A stretch of DNA of 64,000 nucleotides from contig NZ_NFMB01000006.1 in the NCBI RefSeq assembly GCF_002161215.1, positions 1 to 64,000 on the forward strand, in the 5' to 3' direction. Origin of the DNA: Flavonifractor sp. An10. Its GTDB lineage: Bacteria; Bacillota; Clostridia; Oscillospirales; Oscillospiraceae. Within the stretch, counting starts at the first letter, position 1. Each line of letters opens with the position of its first letter. Below are positions 55,878-64,000 of this stretch, one piece after another. A program made the translations under genes and the position numbers. Under the pieces are notes generated by a model. It saw only the letters and a list, made by a program, of their open reading frames with translations, was not told the origin of the DNA and did no database searches.

Positions 55878-56588
55878 ATGGATCGCAAAGCCCTGGCCGC
55901 CGCCTTCCCCGTCACCCTGCCGGTGCTGATGGGCTATCTGGCCATCGGCATCGCCTTCGGGCTGATGCTCCAGGAGATCGGCTACAACTTTATCTGGGCC
56001 TTTTTCATGAGCCTGACCATCTACGCCGGGTCGGGGCAGTATCTGGGGGTGACCCTGCTGTCCACCGCCGCGGGCCTGGGCACCGTGGCGGTCATGACCC
56101 TGCTCATCAACTTCCGCCACCTGGTCTACGGGCTGTCCATGCTGGAGAAGTTCCGGGGCATGGGCTGGCGCAAGCTGTACATGATCTTCTCCCTCACCGA
56201 CGAGACCTACGCCCTGCTCTCCTCGGCCCAGGCCCCGGTGGGGGTGAATCCCAAAAGCTTCTACTTCGCCATCGCCGTTCTGGATCAGAGCTACTGGATT
56301 CTCGGCTCGGTGATCGGCGCGGTGGCCGGGGCGGTAATCCCCTTCAGCACCGAGGGGGTGGACTTCGCCATGACCGCCCTGTTCGTGGTCATCGCGGTGG
56401 AGCAGTGGAAGACCTACCGAAAGCACCTGCCCGCCCTGCTGGGGTGTGCCGTGACGATGGTGTTCCTCATCATCCTGGGCAGCGTCTTCGGGCAGGATCA
56501 GATGCTGCTCATTTCCCTGGGCGTGATCGTGCTCATCCTGCTCATCCTGCGGGACAGACTGGACGAAAAGGAGGGAGAACCATGCTGA
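55878..56588 (+). CDS. azlC: AzlC family branched-chain amino acid exporter subunit
   Basis: 236 residues from ATG 55878 (AAAGGAGTG upstream). Family motifs VLMGYLAIGIAFGLMLQEIG, YAGSGQYLGVTLL and INFRHLVYGLSM; six to seven membrane helices. With AzlD forms a complex that exports branched-chain amino acids or analogues such as 4-azaleucine. Overlaps azlD by 7 bases. Confidence 0.92.
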   Translation: MDRKALAAAFPVTLPVLMGYLAIGIAFGLMLQEIGYNFIWAFFMSLTIYAGSGQYLGVTLLSTAAGLGTVAVMTLLINFRHLVYGLSMLEKFRGMGWRKLYMIFSLTDETYALLSSAQAPVGVNPKSFYFAIAVLDQSYWILGSVIGAVAGAVIPFSTEGVDFAMTALFVVIAVEQWKTYRKHLPALLGCAVTMVFLIILGSVFGQDQMLLISLGVIVLILLILRDRLDEKEGEPC

Positions 56589-56911
56589 GCACCGGCGCAG
56601 CCATCGCGGCCATCGCCGTCATGGCCATTGTCACCTTCCTCACCCGGGTGCTCCCCTTCCTGCTCTTCGACCGGGGGGAGTCGCCCCCCAAGCTCGTGCT
56701 CTACCTGGGCCGGGTGCTCCCCCCGGCCATCATCGCCATGCTCATCGTCTACTGCCTGCGGGGGGTGAGCTTTTCCACCCCAGGCGGCTGGGTGCCCCAG
56801 CTGCTGTGCGTGGCGGTGGTGGTGGCCCTCCACCTGTGGAAGCACAACAACCTGCTGAGCATCTTCGGCGGCACCGTTCTCTACATGGTGCTGGTGCAGG
56901 CGGTGTTCTGA
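56582..56911 (+). CDS. azlD: AzlD family transport subunit
   Basis: 109 residues, four membrane helices (TFLTRVLPFLLFDRGESPPK, YLGRVLPPAIIAMLIVYCLR). Small partner of AzlC; the 7-base overlap ensures joint translation. Followed by a terminator. Confidence 0.92.
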   Translation: MLSTGAAIAAIAVMAIVTFLTRVLPFLLFDRGESPPKLVLYLGRVLPPAIIAMLIVYCLRGVSFSTPGGWVPQLLCVAVVVALHLWKHNNLLSIFGGTVLYMVLVQAVF

Positions 56912-56926
56912 AAAGGCCAATAAACG

Positions 56927-56964
56927 CAGCGGCACAGGCCCGAAGGCCTGTGCCGCTGTTTTTT
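56927..56964 (+). terminator. Terminator after azlD
   Basis: CAGCGGCACAGGCC pairs with GGCCTGTGCCGCTG, then six T. Confidence 0.92.
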
Positions 56965-57203
56965 GAAAGAAGAGAGGAAAGAGAGGGGGTATGGTCATCT
57001 CTGACCACGCTGTTATCCTATCCCATCCCTGTGAACCCATTTTGAACCGGATATGAACGTTTTGTAAAGGAATGGGGGGCGCGGCGGCGGCCGGCTCCGA
57101 TGTCAGAAAAACGTCAGAAATAATTAAGGATTTTTCCCGGCGGAGGCGTGTATACTGACTGTACTAATGCAAGCGATACAGTTTCCGGAAAGGAGACGGC
57201 GGG

Positions 57204-57596
57204 ATGATCCAACTGAACTACCGCGACGCGCGGCCCATTTATGAGCAGGTGAAGGACGGCCTGCGGCACCTGGTGGTGACCGGCGCCCTCCAGGCGGGGG
57301 ACAAGCTGCCGTCGGTGCGGGCGCTGGCCTCCTCCCTGGCCATCAACCCCAACACCATCCAGCGGGCCTACGAGTCCCTGGAGCGGGAGGGCTATCTGTA
57401 CACGGTGGCGGGCAAGGGCTCCTTCGCCGCCCCCCAGGCCGACGTGAACGCCGACCGGCGGGCGCGGCTGCTGGAGCAGTTCGACGCCTCGGCGGCGGAG
57501 CTTTTGTTCCTGGGCCTGACGGCCGGGGAGCTGGCGGCCCGGCTCCAGGCGGCGGAGACGGGCCGCACAGGGCACAGAGAGGAGGAGAGAGCATGA
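57204..57596 (+). CDS. GntR family regulator (YtrA type)
   Basis: 130 residues. N-terminal winged helix (IQLNYRDARPIYEQVKDGLR, LPSVRALASSLAINPNTIQR, GKGSF) with a short C-terminal helical part, the YtrA subgroup that usually represses its own ABC transporter operon. A TATACT at 57151-57156 is a possible -10; around it the near-repeat TGTATAC/TGTAC could be the operator. Overlaps the ATPase gene by 4 bases. Confidence 0.9.
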   Translation: MIQLNYRDARPIYEQVKDGLRHLVVTGALQAGDKLPSVRALASSLAINPNTIQRAYESLEREGYLYTVAGKGSFAAPQADVNADRRARLLEQFDASAAELLFLGLTAGELAARLQAAETGRTGHREEERA

Positions 57597-58507
57597 GTGA
57601 GGCAATGATTGAGGCCAGAAACGTGGTGAAGGCCTTTGACGGATTCAGGGCCCTGGACGGGCTGACCATGACGGTGCCCCGGGGCTCCATCTACGGCCTG
57701 GTGGGGCCCAACGGGGCGGGCAAGAGCACCCTGCTGCGCCACGTCACCGGCATCTACCGGCAGGACAGCGGCTCGGTGCTGCTGGAGGGCAACCCCATCT
57801 ATGAAAATCCGGCGGCCAAGGCCCGGATTGCCTCCATCCCCGACGAGCTGTACTACTTCCTCTCCGCCTCCACCCGGGACATGATGCGCTTCTTCAAGGG
57901 CTTCTACCCCCGGTTCGACGGGGCGCGGTACGAGGCGCTGAAGGACGTGTTCACCACCATCAACGAGAAGCAGCCCATCCGCCGCCTGTCCAAGGGCATG
58001 CAGAAGCAGGCCGCCTTCTGGCTGGCCCTGTGCTGCCGGCCCGACGTGCTGGTGCTGGACGAGCCGGTGGACGGCCTGGATCCGGTGATGCGGCGGCAGG
58101 TGTGGGGCCTGCTGATGGGGGACGTGGCGGAGCACGGCACCACGGTGCTGGTGTCCTCCCACAACCTGCGGGAGCTGGAGGACGTGTGCGACCACGTGGG
58201 CATCCTGTCCAAGGGCAAGGTGCTCATCGAGCGCAGCCTGAACGACCTCCAGGAGAACCTGGTGAAGATGCAGGTGGTGTTCCAGGAGAAGGAGATGCCC
58301 CGGATGCCGGAGGATCTCCAGGTGCTCCACGTGTCCCGGGTGGGGCGCATCCACACCCTGATCGTCCGGGGCGGCGCCACCGAGGTCACCAACCGGCTGG
58401 CCGCCTTCGGGCCCATCCTGCTGGAGGCCCTGCCCCTGACCCTGGAGGAGATCTTTATCTATGAGCTGGGAGGTGAGGACTATGCGGTCCGGGACATCGT
58501 ACTTTAA
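57593..58507 (+). CDS. ABC transporter ATP-binding protein
   Basis: 304 residues. Walker A GPNGAGKSTLLRH (38-50), signature RLSKGMQKQAAFW, Walker B VLVLDEPVDGLD, H-loop VLVSSHNLRELEDVCDH. Powers the permease encoded next. The operon GntR-ATPase-permease resembles YtrA-type envelope stress or antibiotic-sensing systems. Confidence 0.93.
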   Translation: MSEAMIEARNVVKAFDGFRALDGLTMTVPRGSIYGLVGPNGAGKSTLLRHVTGIYRQDSGSVLLEGNPIYENPAAKARIASIPDELYYFLSASTRDMMRFFKGFYPRFDGARYEALKDVFTTINEKQPIRRLSKGMQKQAAFWLALCCRPDVLVLDEPVDGLDPVMRRQVWGLLMGDVAEHGTTVLVSSHNLRELEDVCDHVGILSKGKVLIERSLNDLQENLVKMQVVFQEKEMPRMPEDLQVLHVSRVGRIHTLIVRGGATEVTNRLAAFGPILLEALPLTLEEIFIYELGGEDYAVRDIVL

Positions 58508-60413
58508 CAAGACCCTGTTTGCCAAGCACTTCGCCCGGTTCTGGCCCATCTGGGGGCTGTACGGGCTCATCTGGACCATGTGCCTCCCCCTGGGCATCCT
58601 GCTGGACAGCCGCTCCGGCTGGACGCAGGTGCGGGCCCGTGTGCTCCCCCTCAACTACCTGGACACCACCGGCTGGTTCAGCGCCGCCACCCTCCTGGCG
58701 GTGGTGTTCGGCCTGCTGGCGGCCATGGCGGTGTTCTCCTACCTGTACAGCGCCCGCTCCGTGAGCCTGTTCCACGCCCTCCCCCTGCGGCGGGAGGGGC
58801 TCTTCCTCACCAGCTACCTGGCGGGGCTGGGCTTCCTCATCCTGCCCAACCTGGCCGTGTTCCTCCTGGCCCTGGCGGCGGAGGCGGCCTGCGGCGCGGT
58901 GGTGTTCTCCAGCCTGTTCACCTGGCTGGTGGTGTCCTCCCTGCTGGGCCTGTTCTTCTACTCCTTCGCCGTGTTCTGCGCCATGTTCACCGGCCATATC
59001 CTGGCCCTGCCCGCCTTCTACGTGGTGCTCAACGGCCTGGCCGCCGGGCTGGCCGTCCTGTTCGGCCAGATGGCCCACGAGTTCCTCTTCGGCTTCGACG
59101 GGGCGGCCTGGCTCACCGCCGTCGCCTCCTGGCTCTCCCCTGTGCTCCGGCTGTCCGCCTGCCATGTGGTCATCCCCACCGTCATGGATGCCGCCGGCAA
59201 CGGCTGGGCGGACTACGCCTCCGCCTACTTCACCGGCCTGGGCTACGTGGCCCTGTACGCCCTGGTGGGCGTGGCGCTGGCCGCCCTGGCCCTGGCGGTC
59301 TACCGCCGGCGGCAGCTGGAGACCGCAGGCGACGTGGTCAGCGTCTCCTGGGTGCGGCCGGTGTTCAAGTACGGCGTGGCCTTCTGCGCCGCCGTGGCCC
59401 TGGGAGAGACCCTGTACAGCCTCTTCTCCGCCCTGCTGCCCCGGGGGGCCTGGGGCCTGCTGCTCATGCTGCTGCTGTGGGGCGCGGCGGGCTACTTCGT
59501 GGCGGAGATGCTGCTGCGCAAGAAGTTCTGGGTGTTCCGGGGCAGCTGGAAGGGCTGCGTGGTGCTGCTGTGCTGCCTCACCGCCGCCATGTGCCTGATG
59601 GAGTTCGACGTGACGGGCTTTGAGCGGCGGGTGCCCGACCCGGCCCGGGTGCAGTCCGTGTCCCTGGACGCGGGCTCCACCGCCCCCTATGACGACGCCA
59701 ACGGGCAGGGGCTCCTCCTGGACGGGCCGGAGGACATCGCCGCCGTCACCGAGCTCCACCGCGCCATCGTGGCGCGGAAGGCGGCCATCGAGGGGGCGGA
59801 GCCGGACTACACCTACGAGCAGCTGGACAGCGGCCTGGAGGTGGAGACCTCCGGCCAGGCCTGGGTGCAGCTGCGCTACACCCTCACCAACGGCTCCGTG
59901 GTCACCCGCAGCTACCGCATCCCCCTGACCCAGGAGGCCCTGGACGACCCGGACACCCCCGCCGCCCGGCTGGACGCCCTCCTCAACGCCCCCGGACAGG
60001 CGGAGAAGGCCTACTTCGGCGCCATGGCCGAGGGGGACTACCTCATCAGCGCGGTGGTGACCCAGCCCCACTATGACGAGGAGGGCGCCTATTACTACGA
60101 CGAGAAGCCGGTGGACAGCGCCGGGCTGGAGGAGCTGTGGAGCGCGGTGCAGGCCGATCTGGCCGACGGGAGCCTGGGCCGCCGCTACCTGCTGGAGAAC
60201 CAGGCGCGGCTGGAGAACTGCTACGTCAACGACCTGATCCTCACCTTCCGCCGGGCGGGCCAGGCCGCCCGCGCCGACGGCAGCGACACCTACTCCGTCA
60301 CCGTCACCCTCCAGACCACCGGCGCCCGCACCCTGGCCGCCCTGGAGCAGTACGGCTTTGACCTGGACAGCCTGCTCACCCAGGCACAGGCCCAGCTGAA
60401 AGAGCGGCAGTGA
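58482..60413 (+). CDS. ABC transporter permease, large two-part membrane protein
   Basis: 643 residues from ATG 58482 (GGGAGGTGAGG just upstream, inside the ATPase gene; 26-base overlap). N-terminal half has about seven to eight helices with VSLFHALPLRREGLFLTSYL, the YtrC/D-like start; then from about residue 380 a 260-residue soluble region (DFEVDVTG-like, extracytoplasmic) with no recognised domain. Likely one half of a homodimeric transporter. Substrate unknown. Confidence 0.82.
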   Translation: MRSGTSYFNKTLFAKHFARFWPIWGLYGLIWTMCLPLGILLDSRSGWTQVRARVLPLNYLDTTGWFSAATLLAVVFGLLAAMAVFSYLYSARSVSLFHALPLRREGLFLTSYLAGLGFLILPNLAVFLLALAAEAACGAVVFSSLFTWLVVSSLLGLFFYSFAVFCAMFTGHILALPAFYVVLNGLAAGLAVLFGQMAHEFLFGFDGAAWLTAVASWLSPVLRLSACHVVIPTVMDAAGNGWADYASAYFTGLGYVALYALVGVALAALALAVYRRRQLETAGDVVSVSWVRPVFKYGVAFCAAVALGETLYSLFSALLPRGAWGLLLMLLLWGAAGYFVAEMLLRKKFWVFRGSWKGCVVLLCCLTAAMCLMEFDVTGFERRVPDPARVQSVSLDAGSTAPYDDANGQGLLLDGPEDIAAVTELHRAIVARKAAIEGAEPDYTYEQLDSGLEVETSGQAWVQLRYTLTNGSVVTRSYRIPLTQEALDDPDTPAARLDALLNAPGQAEKAYFGAMAEGDYLISAVVTQPHYDEEGAYYYDEKPVDSAGLEELWSAVQADLADGSLGRRYLLENQARLENCYVNDLILTFRRAGQAARADGSDTYSVTVTLQTTGARTLAALEQYGFDLDSLLTQAQAQLKERQ

Positions 60414-60423
60414 GCCGAAGATG

Positions 60424-60462
60424 AACCGCCTGGTTTGTTTTGCACAAACCAGGCGGTTTTTC
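60424..60462 (+). terminator. Terminator after the ABC permease
   Basis: AACCGCCTGGTTTG pairs with CAAACCAGGCGGTT, then T-rich. Confidence 0.92.
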
Positions 60463-60500
60463 CGCGCCGAATCCCGTCTCCCTTACCGCTCAGTCTCTAG

Positions 60501-60529
60501 TTGATTTTTCCCAAACGGCGCGGTATAAT
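60501..60529 (+). promoter_or_regulatory. Promoter of the thiolase-CoA transferase operon
   Basis: TTGATT (60501-60506) and TATAAT (60524-60529), spacer 17; leader about 55 bases. Confidence 0.8.
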
Positions 60530-60590
60530 TGGAAGCGAAGGGTATTTTCGGTATGGGAAGAACACAAAAATTATTTTTGGAGGTTTTACC

Positions 60591-61847
60591 ATGAAAGAAG
60601 TCTATGTCGTGAACTGCTGCCGTACCGCGGTGGGTTCCTTCGGGGGCAGCCTGAAGGACACGCCCGCCCCCGAGCTGGGCGCCGTGGTGGTGAAGGAGGC
60701 CCTGAACCGCGCCGGCGTGAAGCCCGAGCAGGTGGACGAGCTGATGTTCGGCTGCATCCTCACCGCCGCCCTGGGCCAGAACCCCGCCCGCCAGGTGGGC
60801 GTGAAGGCCGGCCTGCCCTACTCCGTCCCCGCCTACACCGTGGGCATGGTGTGCGGCTCCGGCATGAAGAGCGTCATTGAGGGCGCCCGGGCCATCCTGG
60901 CCGGCGACGCCGACATCATTGTGGCCGGCGGCACCGAGAACATGTCCGCCGCCCCCTTCGCCCTGCCCAATGAGCGCTGGGGCGCCCGCATGGGCGACAA
61001 GAAGGTCGTCGATACCATGATCAAGGACGGCCTGTGGGACGCCTACAACAACTACCACATGGGCACCACCGCCGAGAATATCTGCGACGTGTGGGGCATC
61101 ACCCGGGAAGAGCTGGACGCCTTCGGCGCCGCCTCCCAGCAGAAGGCCGAGGCCGCCATCAGCTCCGGCCGGTTCAACGACGAGATTGTCCCCGTCATGG
61201 TGAAGAAGAAGGAAATGGTGGAGTTCAAGGTGGACGAGTTCCCCCGCGCCGGCACCACCGTGGAGGGCCTGGCCAAGCTGAAGGGCGCCTTCCCCGTGGG
61301 CCCCGAGGGCGTGGAGGACGAGATTGTCCACACCTTTGAGCCCACCCAGGTGCACGCCGACGACACCCGCAAGCACGTGCAGCGGGTCACCGCCGGCAAC
61401 GCCTCCGGCATCAACGACGGCGCCGCCGCCATCGTGCTGGCCAGCGGCGAGGCCGTTGAGAAGTACGGCCTGAAGCCCATGGCCAAGCTGGTGAGCTGGG
61501 GCCAGGGCGGCGTGGATCCCAAGATCATGGGCGTGGGCCCGGTGCCCGCCTCCCGTCAGGCCATGGAGAAGGCCGGCCTGAAGATCGAGGACATCGACCT
61601 GGTGGAGGCCAACGAGGCCTTTGCCGCCCAGTCCATCGCCGTGGCCCGTGAGCTGGGCTTCGACATGGACAAGGTGAACGTCAACGGCGGCGCCATCTCC
61701 ATCGGCCACCCCGTGGGCGCCTCCGGCGCGCGCATCATCGTCACCCTGCTCCACGAAATGCAGAAGCGGCCCGAGGCCAAGAAGGGCCTGGCCACCCTGT
61801 GCATCGGCGGCGGCATGGGTGTTGCAACCATCTTCGAAAAGTGCTAA
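60591..61847 (+). CDS. Acetyl-CoA C-acetyltransferase (thiolase)
   Basis: 418 residues. Condenses two acetyl-CoA to acetoacetyl-CoA or the reverse. Active residues: Cys88 ([10 protein letters not shown]), His373 ([10 protein letters not shown]), Cys404 (LCIGGGMG). About 25 residues longer than typical 392-residue thiolases because of an internal stretch, [20 protein letters not shown] and following, before the conserved [13 protein letters not shown]. Followed by both subunits of a 3-oxoacid CoA-transferase, consistent with acetoacetate/butyrate metabolism. Confidence 0.93.
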   Translation: MKEVYVVNCCRTAVGSFGGSLKDTPAPELGAVVVKEALNRAGVKPEQVDELMFGCILTAALGQNPARQVGVKAGLPYSVPAYTVGMVCGSGMKSVIEGARAILAGDADIIVAGGTENMSAAPFALPNERWGARMGDKKVVDTMIKDGLWDAYNNYHMGTTAENICDVWGITREELDAFGAASQQKAEAAISSGRFNDEIVPVMVKKKEMVEFKVDEFPRAGTTVEGLAKLKGAFPVGPEGVEDEIVHTFEPTQVHADDTRKHVQRVTAGNASGINDGAAAIVLASGEAVEKYGLKPMAKLVSWGQGGVDPKIMGVGPVPASRQAMEKAGLKIEDIDLVEANEAFAAQSIAVARELGFDMDKVNVNGGAISIGHPVGASGARIIVTLLHEMQKRPEAKKGLATLCIGGGMGVATIFEKC

Positions 61848-61940
61848 ACTAGGAATATCAGGCACGCCGGGGACAGGCCTTCTGCCCCCGGCGTGTCCGA
61901 AAATGAAACTTCCAATCTATTTTTACAGGAGGGTAACACT

Positions 61941-62633
61941 GTGCGCAATAAGATTATTTCTGTTGCGGAGGCCGTGGACATGATCCCCGACGGGGCGACC
62001 ATCATGTACGGCGGCTTCCTGGGCTGCGGCAGCGCCCATCACATCATCGACGCCCTGGCCGAGAAGGGCACCAAGGATCTGACCATCATCGGCAACGACT
62101 GCGGTATGGCCACCGGCCCTCTGGGTGAGGAGTACTACGGTGTTGCCAAGCTGGTGCACAACCACCAGGTCAAGCACGTCATCGCCACCCACGTGGGCAT
62201 GACCCCCGACGTGGGCACTCAGGGCATGGTGGACAAGACCCTGACCGTGGATCTGATTCCCCAGGGCTCCCTGGCCGAGATGATCCGGGCCGGCGGCGCC
62301 GGCCTGGGCGGCGTGCTCACCCCCACCGGCGTGGGCACCATCGTGGAGGACTCCCCCTTCTGCCTGGGCAAGCAGACCATCGACGGCAGGGAGTACCTGC
62401 TGATGAAGCCCATCCGCGCCGACTTCGCCCTGCTCAACGGCCACATCATTGACAAGTTCGGCAACATCTGGTACAAGGGCACCACCCGCAACTTCAACAT
62501 CGTCATGGCCACCGCCGCCGACGTGGTCATCGCTGAGGCGGACAACGTGGTGGAGATCGGCGACATTGAGCCCGAGAACGTGGTCACCTCCGGCGCCTTT
62601 GTCAATTACATCGTGGATGGAGGGAATGTGTAA
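61941..62633 (+). CDS. atoD: 3-oxoacid/acetoacetate CoA-transferase subunit A
   Basis: 230 residues from GTG 61941 (ribosome site AGGAGGG); a longer ATG reading lacks a ribosome site. Family I CoA-transferase alpha subunit: ISVAEAVDMIPDGATIMYGG, FLGCGSAHHIIDALAEKG, GGVLTPTGVGTIVE. Moves CoA between acetoacetyl- or butyryl-CoA and acetate. TAATG overlap with the next gene. Confidence 0.9.
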   Translation: MRNKIISVAEAVDMIPDGATIMYGGFLGCGSAHHIIDALAEKGTKDLTIIGNDCGMATGPLGEEYYGVAKLVHNHQVKHVIATHVGMTPDVGTQGMVDKTLTVDLIPQGSLAEMIRAGGAGLGGVLTPTGVGTIVEDSPFCLGKQTIDGREYLLMKPIRADFALLNGHIIDKFGNIWYKGTTRNFNIVMATAADVVIAEADNVVEIGDIEPENVVTSGAFVNYIVDGGNV

Positions 62634-63292
62634 TGGATAAGTCTGAGATCAAGGCCTTTATTGCCAAGCGCGTGGCCAAGGAGCTGAAGGACGGCGACGT
62701 GGTCAACCTGGGCATCGGCCTGCCTACCCTCGTTCCCGCCTATCTGCCCGAGGGCGTCCACGTGATCCTCCAGTCCGAGAACGGCATCATCGGCACCGGC
62801 GCCAAGCCCACCGCCGAGGAGGCCGACCCCCACTTCAAGATCGACGCCGGCGGCTCCCCCGCCCAGGCCGCCGTCTTCGGCTGCTACATTGACTCCGCCA
62901 CCTCCTTCGGCTTCATCCGCGGCGGCCACGTCAACGCCACCATCCTGGGCGGCCTGGAGGTGGATCAGGAGGGCTCCCTGTCCAACTGGATCATCCCCGG
63001 CAAGAAGATGCCCGGCATGGGCGGCGCCATGGATCTGCTGGTGGGCGCCAAAGAGGTCATCGTGGCCATGGAGCACACCGCCAAGGGCAAGCCCAAGATC
63101 CTGAAGAAGTGCACCCTGCCCTACACCGCCGTCCACTGCGTCACCAAGATCATCACCGAGATGTGCGTGATCAACGTGACCGACAAGGGCCTGGAGCTGG
63201 TGGAGATCAACCCCGAGTTCACCGTGGACGACGTGAAGGCCGCCACCGAGGCCGACCTGATCATCTCCCCCGATCTGAAGCCCATGTGCTGA
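62633..63292 (+). CDS. atoA: 3-oxoacid/acetoacetate CoA-transferase subunit B
   Basis: 219 residues. Beta subunit with catalytic Glu49 in LQSENGIIG, preceded by VNLGIGLPTLVPAYL; AVHCVTKIITEMCVINVT near the end. With AtoD and thiolase it could make butyrate from butyryl-CoA, or use acetoacetate released from amino acids; the window does not decide. Followed by a run of hairpins. Confidence 0.92.
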   Translation: MDKSEIKAFIAKRVAKELKDGDVVNLGIGLPTLVPAYLPEGVHVILQSENGIIGTGAKPTAEEADPHFKIDAGGSPAQAAVFGCYIDSATSFGFIRGGHVNATILGGLEVDQEGSLSNWIIPGKKMPGMGGAMDLLVGAKEVIVAMEHTAKGKPKILKKCTLPYTAVHCVTKIITEMCVINVTDKGLELVEINPEFTVDDVKAATEADLIISPDLKPMC

Positions 63293-63297
63293 AACCT

Positions 63298-63460
63298 CAA
63301 TCAGACGGCAGACGCCGTCTGATTGAAAACAGCCCGCTGCATGCAAGGCCGGGCCGCCGTCGGCGGCCCGGCCTCACACTTGCGGGCTGAGCAGTGTTTT
63401 CAGCCACGCACATGTCGCGGCTGAAAACTGCCTGCTATTTTTTCGCGCCGCAGGCGCGAA
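63298..63460. repeat. Four consecutive hairpins after atoA
   Basis: CAATCAGACGGC/GCCGTCTGATTG (63298-63325); CAGCCCGC/GCGGGCTG enclosing GGCCGGGCCGCCG/CGGCGGCCCGGCC (about 63330-63390); GTTTTCAGCC/GGCTGAAAAC (about 63396-63430); TTCGCGCC/GGCGCGAA (about 63441-63460). None has a clear T tract at its end except the third, weakly. Confidence 0.75.
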
Positions 63461-63502
63461 CTCTGCGAGGCCGCCCCTGGGGGAAGGTTCCTTGACAGAC
63501 GG

Positions 63503-63537
63503 AGCGCCGCCCCGGCATTGCCGGGGCGGCGCTTTTC
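63503..63537 (+). terminator. Terminator between atoA and the MocA-like gene
   Basis: AGCGCCGCCCCGG pairs with CCGGGGCGGCGCT, followed by TTT on the plus strand. Oriented for the CoA-transferase operon. Confidence 0.75.
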
Positions 63538-63539
63538 TG

Positions 63540-64000
63540 CTATCGGGACAGATCCGCCGGGGTGTCCACGTCCATCAGCTCTCTGGGGGAGGACGCCTCC
63601 ACCAGCCGCAGCCGCTCCGGGTGGCGGCGGAGCACCGCGCTGCCGCCGGTGTCGCCGGTGAGGGCGGCCAGCTCCCCAAAAAAACAGGCGGGGAAAATCA
63701 CCGGGTTGCCCCGGGTTCCCCGCCAGGACAGGGCGCAGATGGCGTCCCCCGCGTCCGAAAAGGCGTCCAGCAGCCGCCGGACGCTCTCCGTGGTCAGCCA
63801 GGGCTGGTCGCAGACGGCGAACAGGGCCCCGTCCATCCCGTCCATGGCGGCCACGCCCAGGCGGATGGAGGCGGCGATGCCCTCCCCCGCCCCCGGGTTG
63901 TCCAGGGGGCGGAAGCCGTACTCCGCCCCGGCGGAGAGCACCTCCGGATAGGGGGAGCACACCACCAGCCGGCCGAAGCCGGCGGGGGCCAGGGCGGCCA
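63540..64000 (-). CDS. MobA/MocA-like nucleotidyltransferase (partial, N-terminus outside)
   Basis: 153 C-terminal residues; the frame is open to the window edge. Contains GEGIAASIRLGVAAMDGMDG, LFAVCDQPWLTTESVRRLLD, GTRGNPVIFPACFFGELAAL, TGDTGGSAVLRRHPE and VDTPADL, the pattern of molybdenum cofactor cytidylyltransferase MocA and relatives (NTP_transf_3). It would attach CMP to molybdopterin for Mo/Se hydroxylases. The N-terminal Gly-rich NTP loop lies beyond 64000. Confidence 0.85.
   Translation of the reverse strand, partial: AALAPAGFGRLVVCSPYPEVLSAGAEYGFRPLDNPGAGEGIAASIRLGVAAMDGMDGALFAVCDQPWLTTESVRRLLDAFSDAGDAICALSWRGTRGNPVIFPACFFGELAALTGDTGGSAVLRRHPERLRLVEASSPRELMDVDTPADLSR

Overview
The window is a 64 kb stretch of a GC-rich, Gram-positive, anaerobic chromosome centred on the replication origin. 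Sporulation genes (spoIIID, spoIIP, a broken gpr), a glycyl-tRNA synthetase T-box, Bacillus/Clostridium-type gene order (darA-holB-ricT; dnaA-dnaN-yaaA-recF-remB-gyrB-gyrA; rpmH-rnpA-yidD-yidC-jag) and a thiolase plus AtoD/AtoA CoA-transferase operon point to a spore-forming, probably butyrate-producing Clostridia of the Oscillospiraceae type (Flavonifractor/Lawsonibacter/Intestinimonas-like). That placement is inferred from gene content and base composition, not from a search.

Layout. 0-4 kb: end of an Orn/Lys/Arg decarboxylase, darA, holB, ricT, a sugar acetyltransferase and an SMR exporter behind a structured leader. 4.2-7 kb (minus strand): NimA-like and flavodoxin-like genes, rnhA with an in-frame upstream DUF559 reading frame, two small SHOCT membrane proteins. 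7-17.2 kb (minus strand): gyrA, gyrB, remB, recF, yaaA, a thioesterase, dnaN and dnaA. 15.66-17.75 kb: bipartite oriC with DnaA-box-like sites on both sides of dnaA. 17.7-22 kb (plus strand): rpmH, rnpA, yidD, yidC, jag (frameshifted), ylmH-like, DUF896. 22-35 kb: glyQS with T-box, DUF2284, BrkB, rpsT, broken gpr, MarR-MATE operon, HtrA, spoIIID, ychF. 35-50 kb: MATE, spoIIP, DegV, an M23 endopeptidase, a catalytically degenerate alanine-racemase homologue with dtd, an MBL hydrolase, hemZ, a uridine kinase, Mrp and CinA. 50-64 kb: mnmA-mnmG, a lipid kinase, azlCD, a GntR-ABC operon, thiolase-atoD-atoA and a partial MocA-like gene.

The most unusual content is intergenic. Five to six islands of 0.3-0.9 kb (24.7, 28.4, 36.5, 43.0, 49.5 and 54.0 kb) are built from the same palindromic modules, and the fuller ones keep the same order. 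The core module, called E1 here, has eleven visible copies. Its arms change in a compensatory way between copies, one copy sits inside another module, and one copy sits in frame inside hemZ. Five genes next to islands end in a TAG that is also the first bases of a repeat edge (TAGGGCG). A second hairpin family links the DUF559 and RNase HI reading frames. This looks like a family of structured, dispersed, at times protein-embedded repeats that I do not recognise as a described system.

Three genes (ricT, jag, gpr) carry apparent short deletions, mostly single bases lost in G/C runs. These may be assembly errors or, for gpr, real decay.
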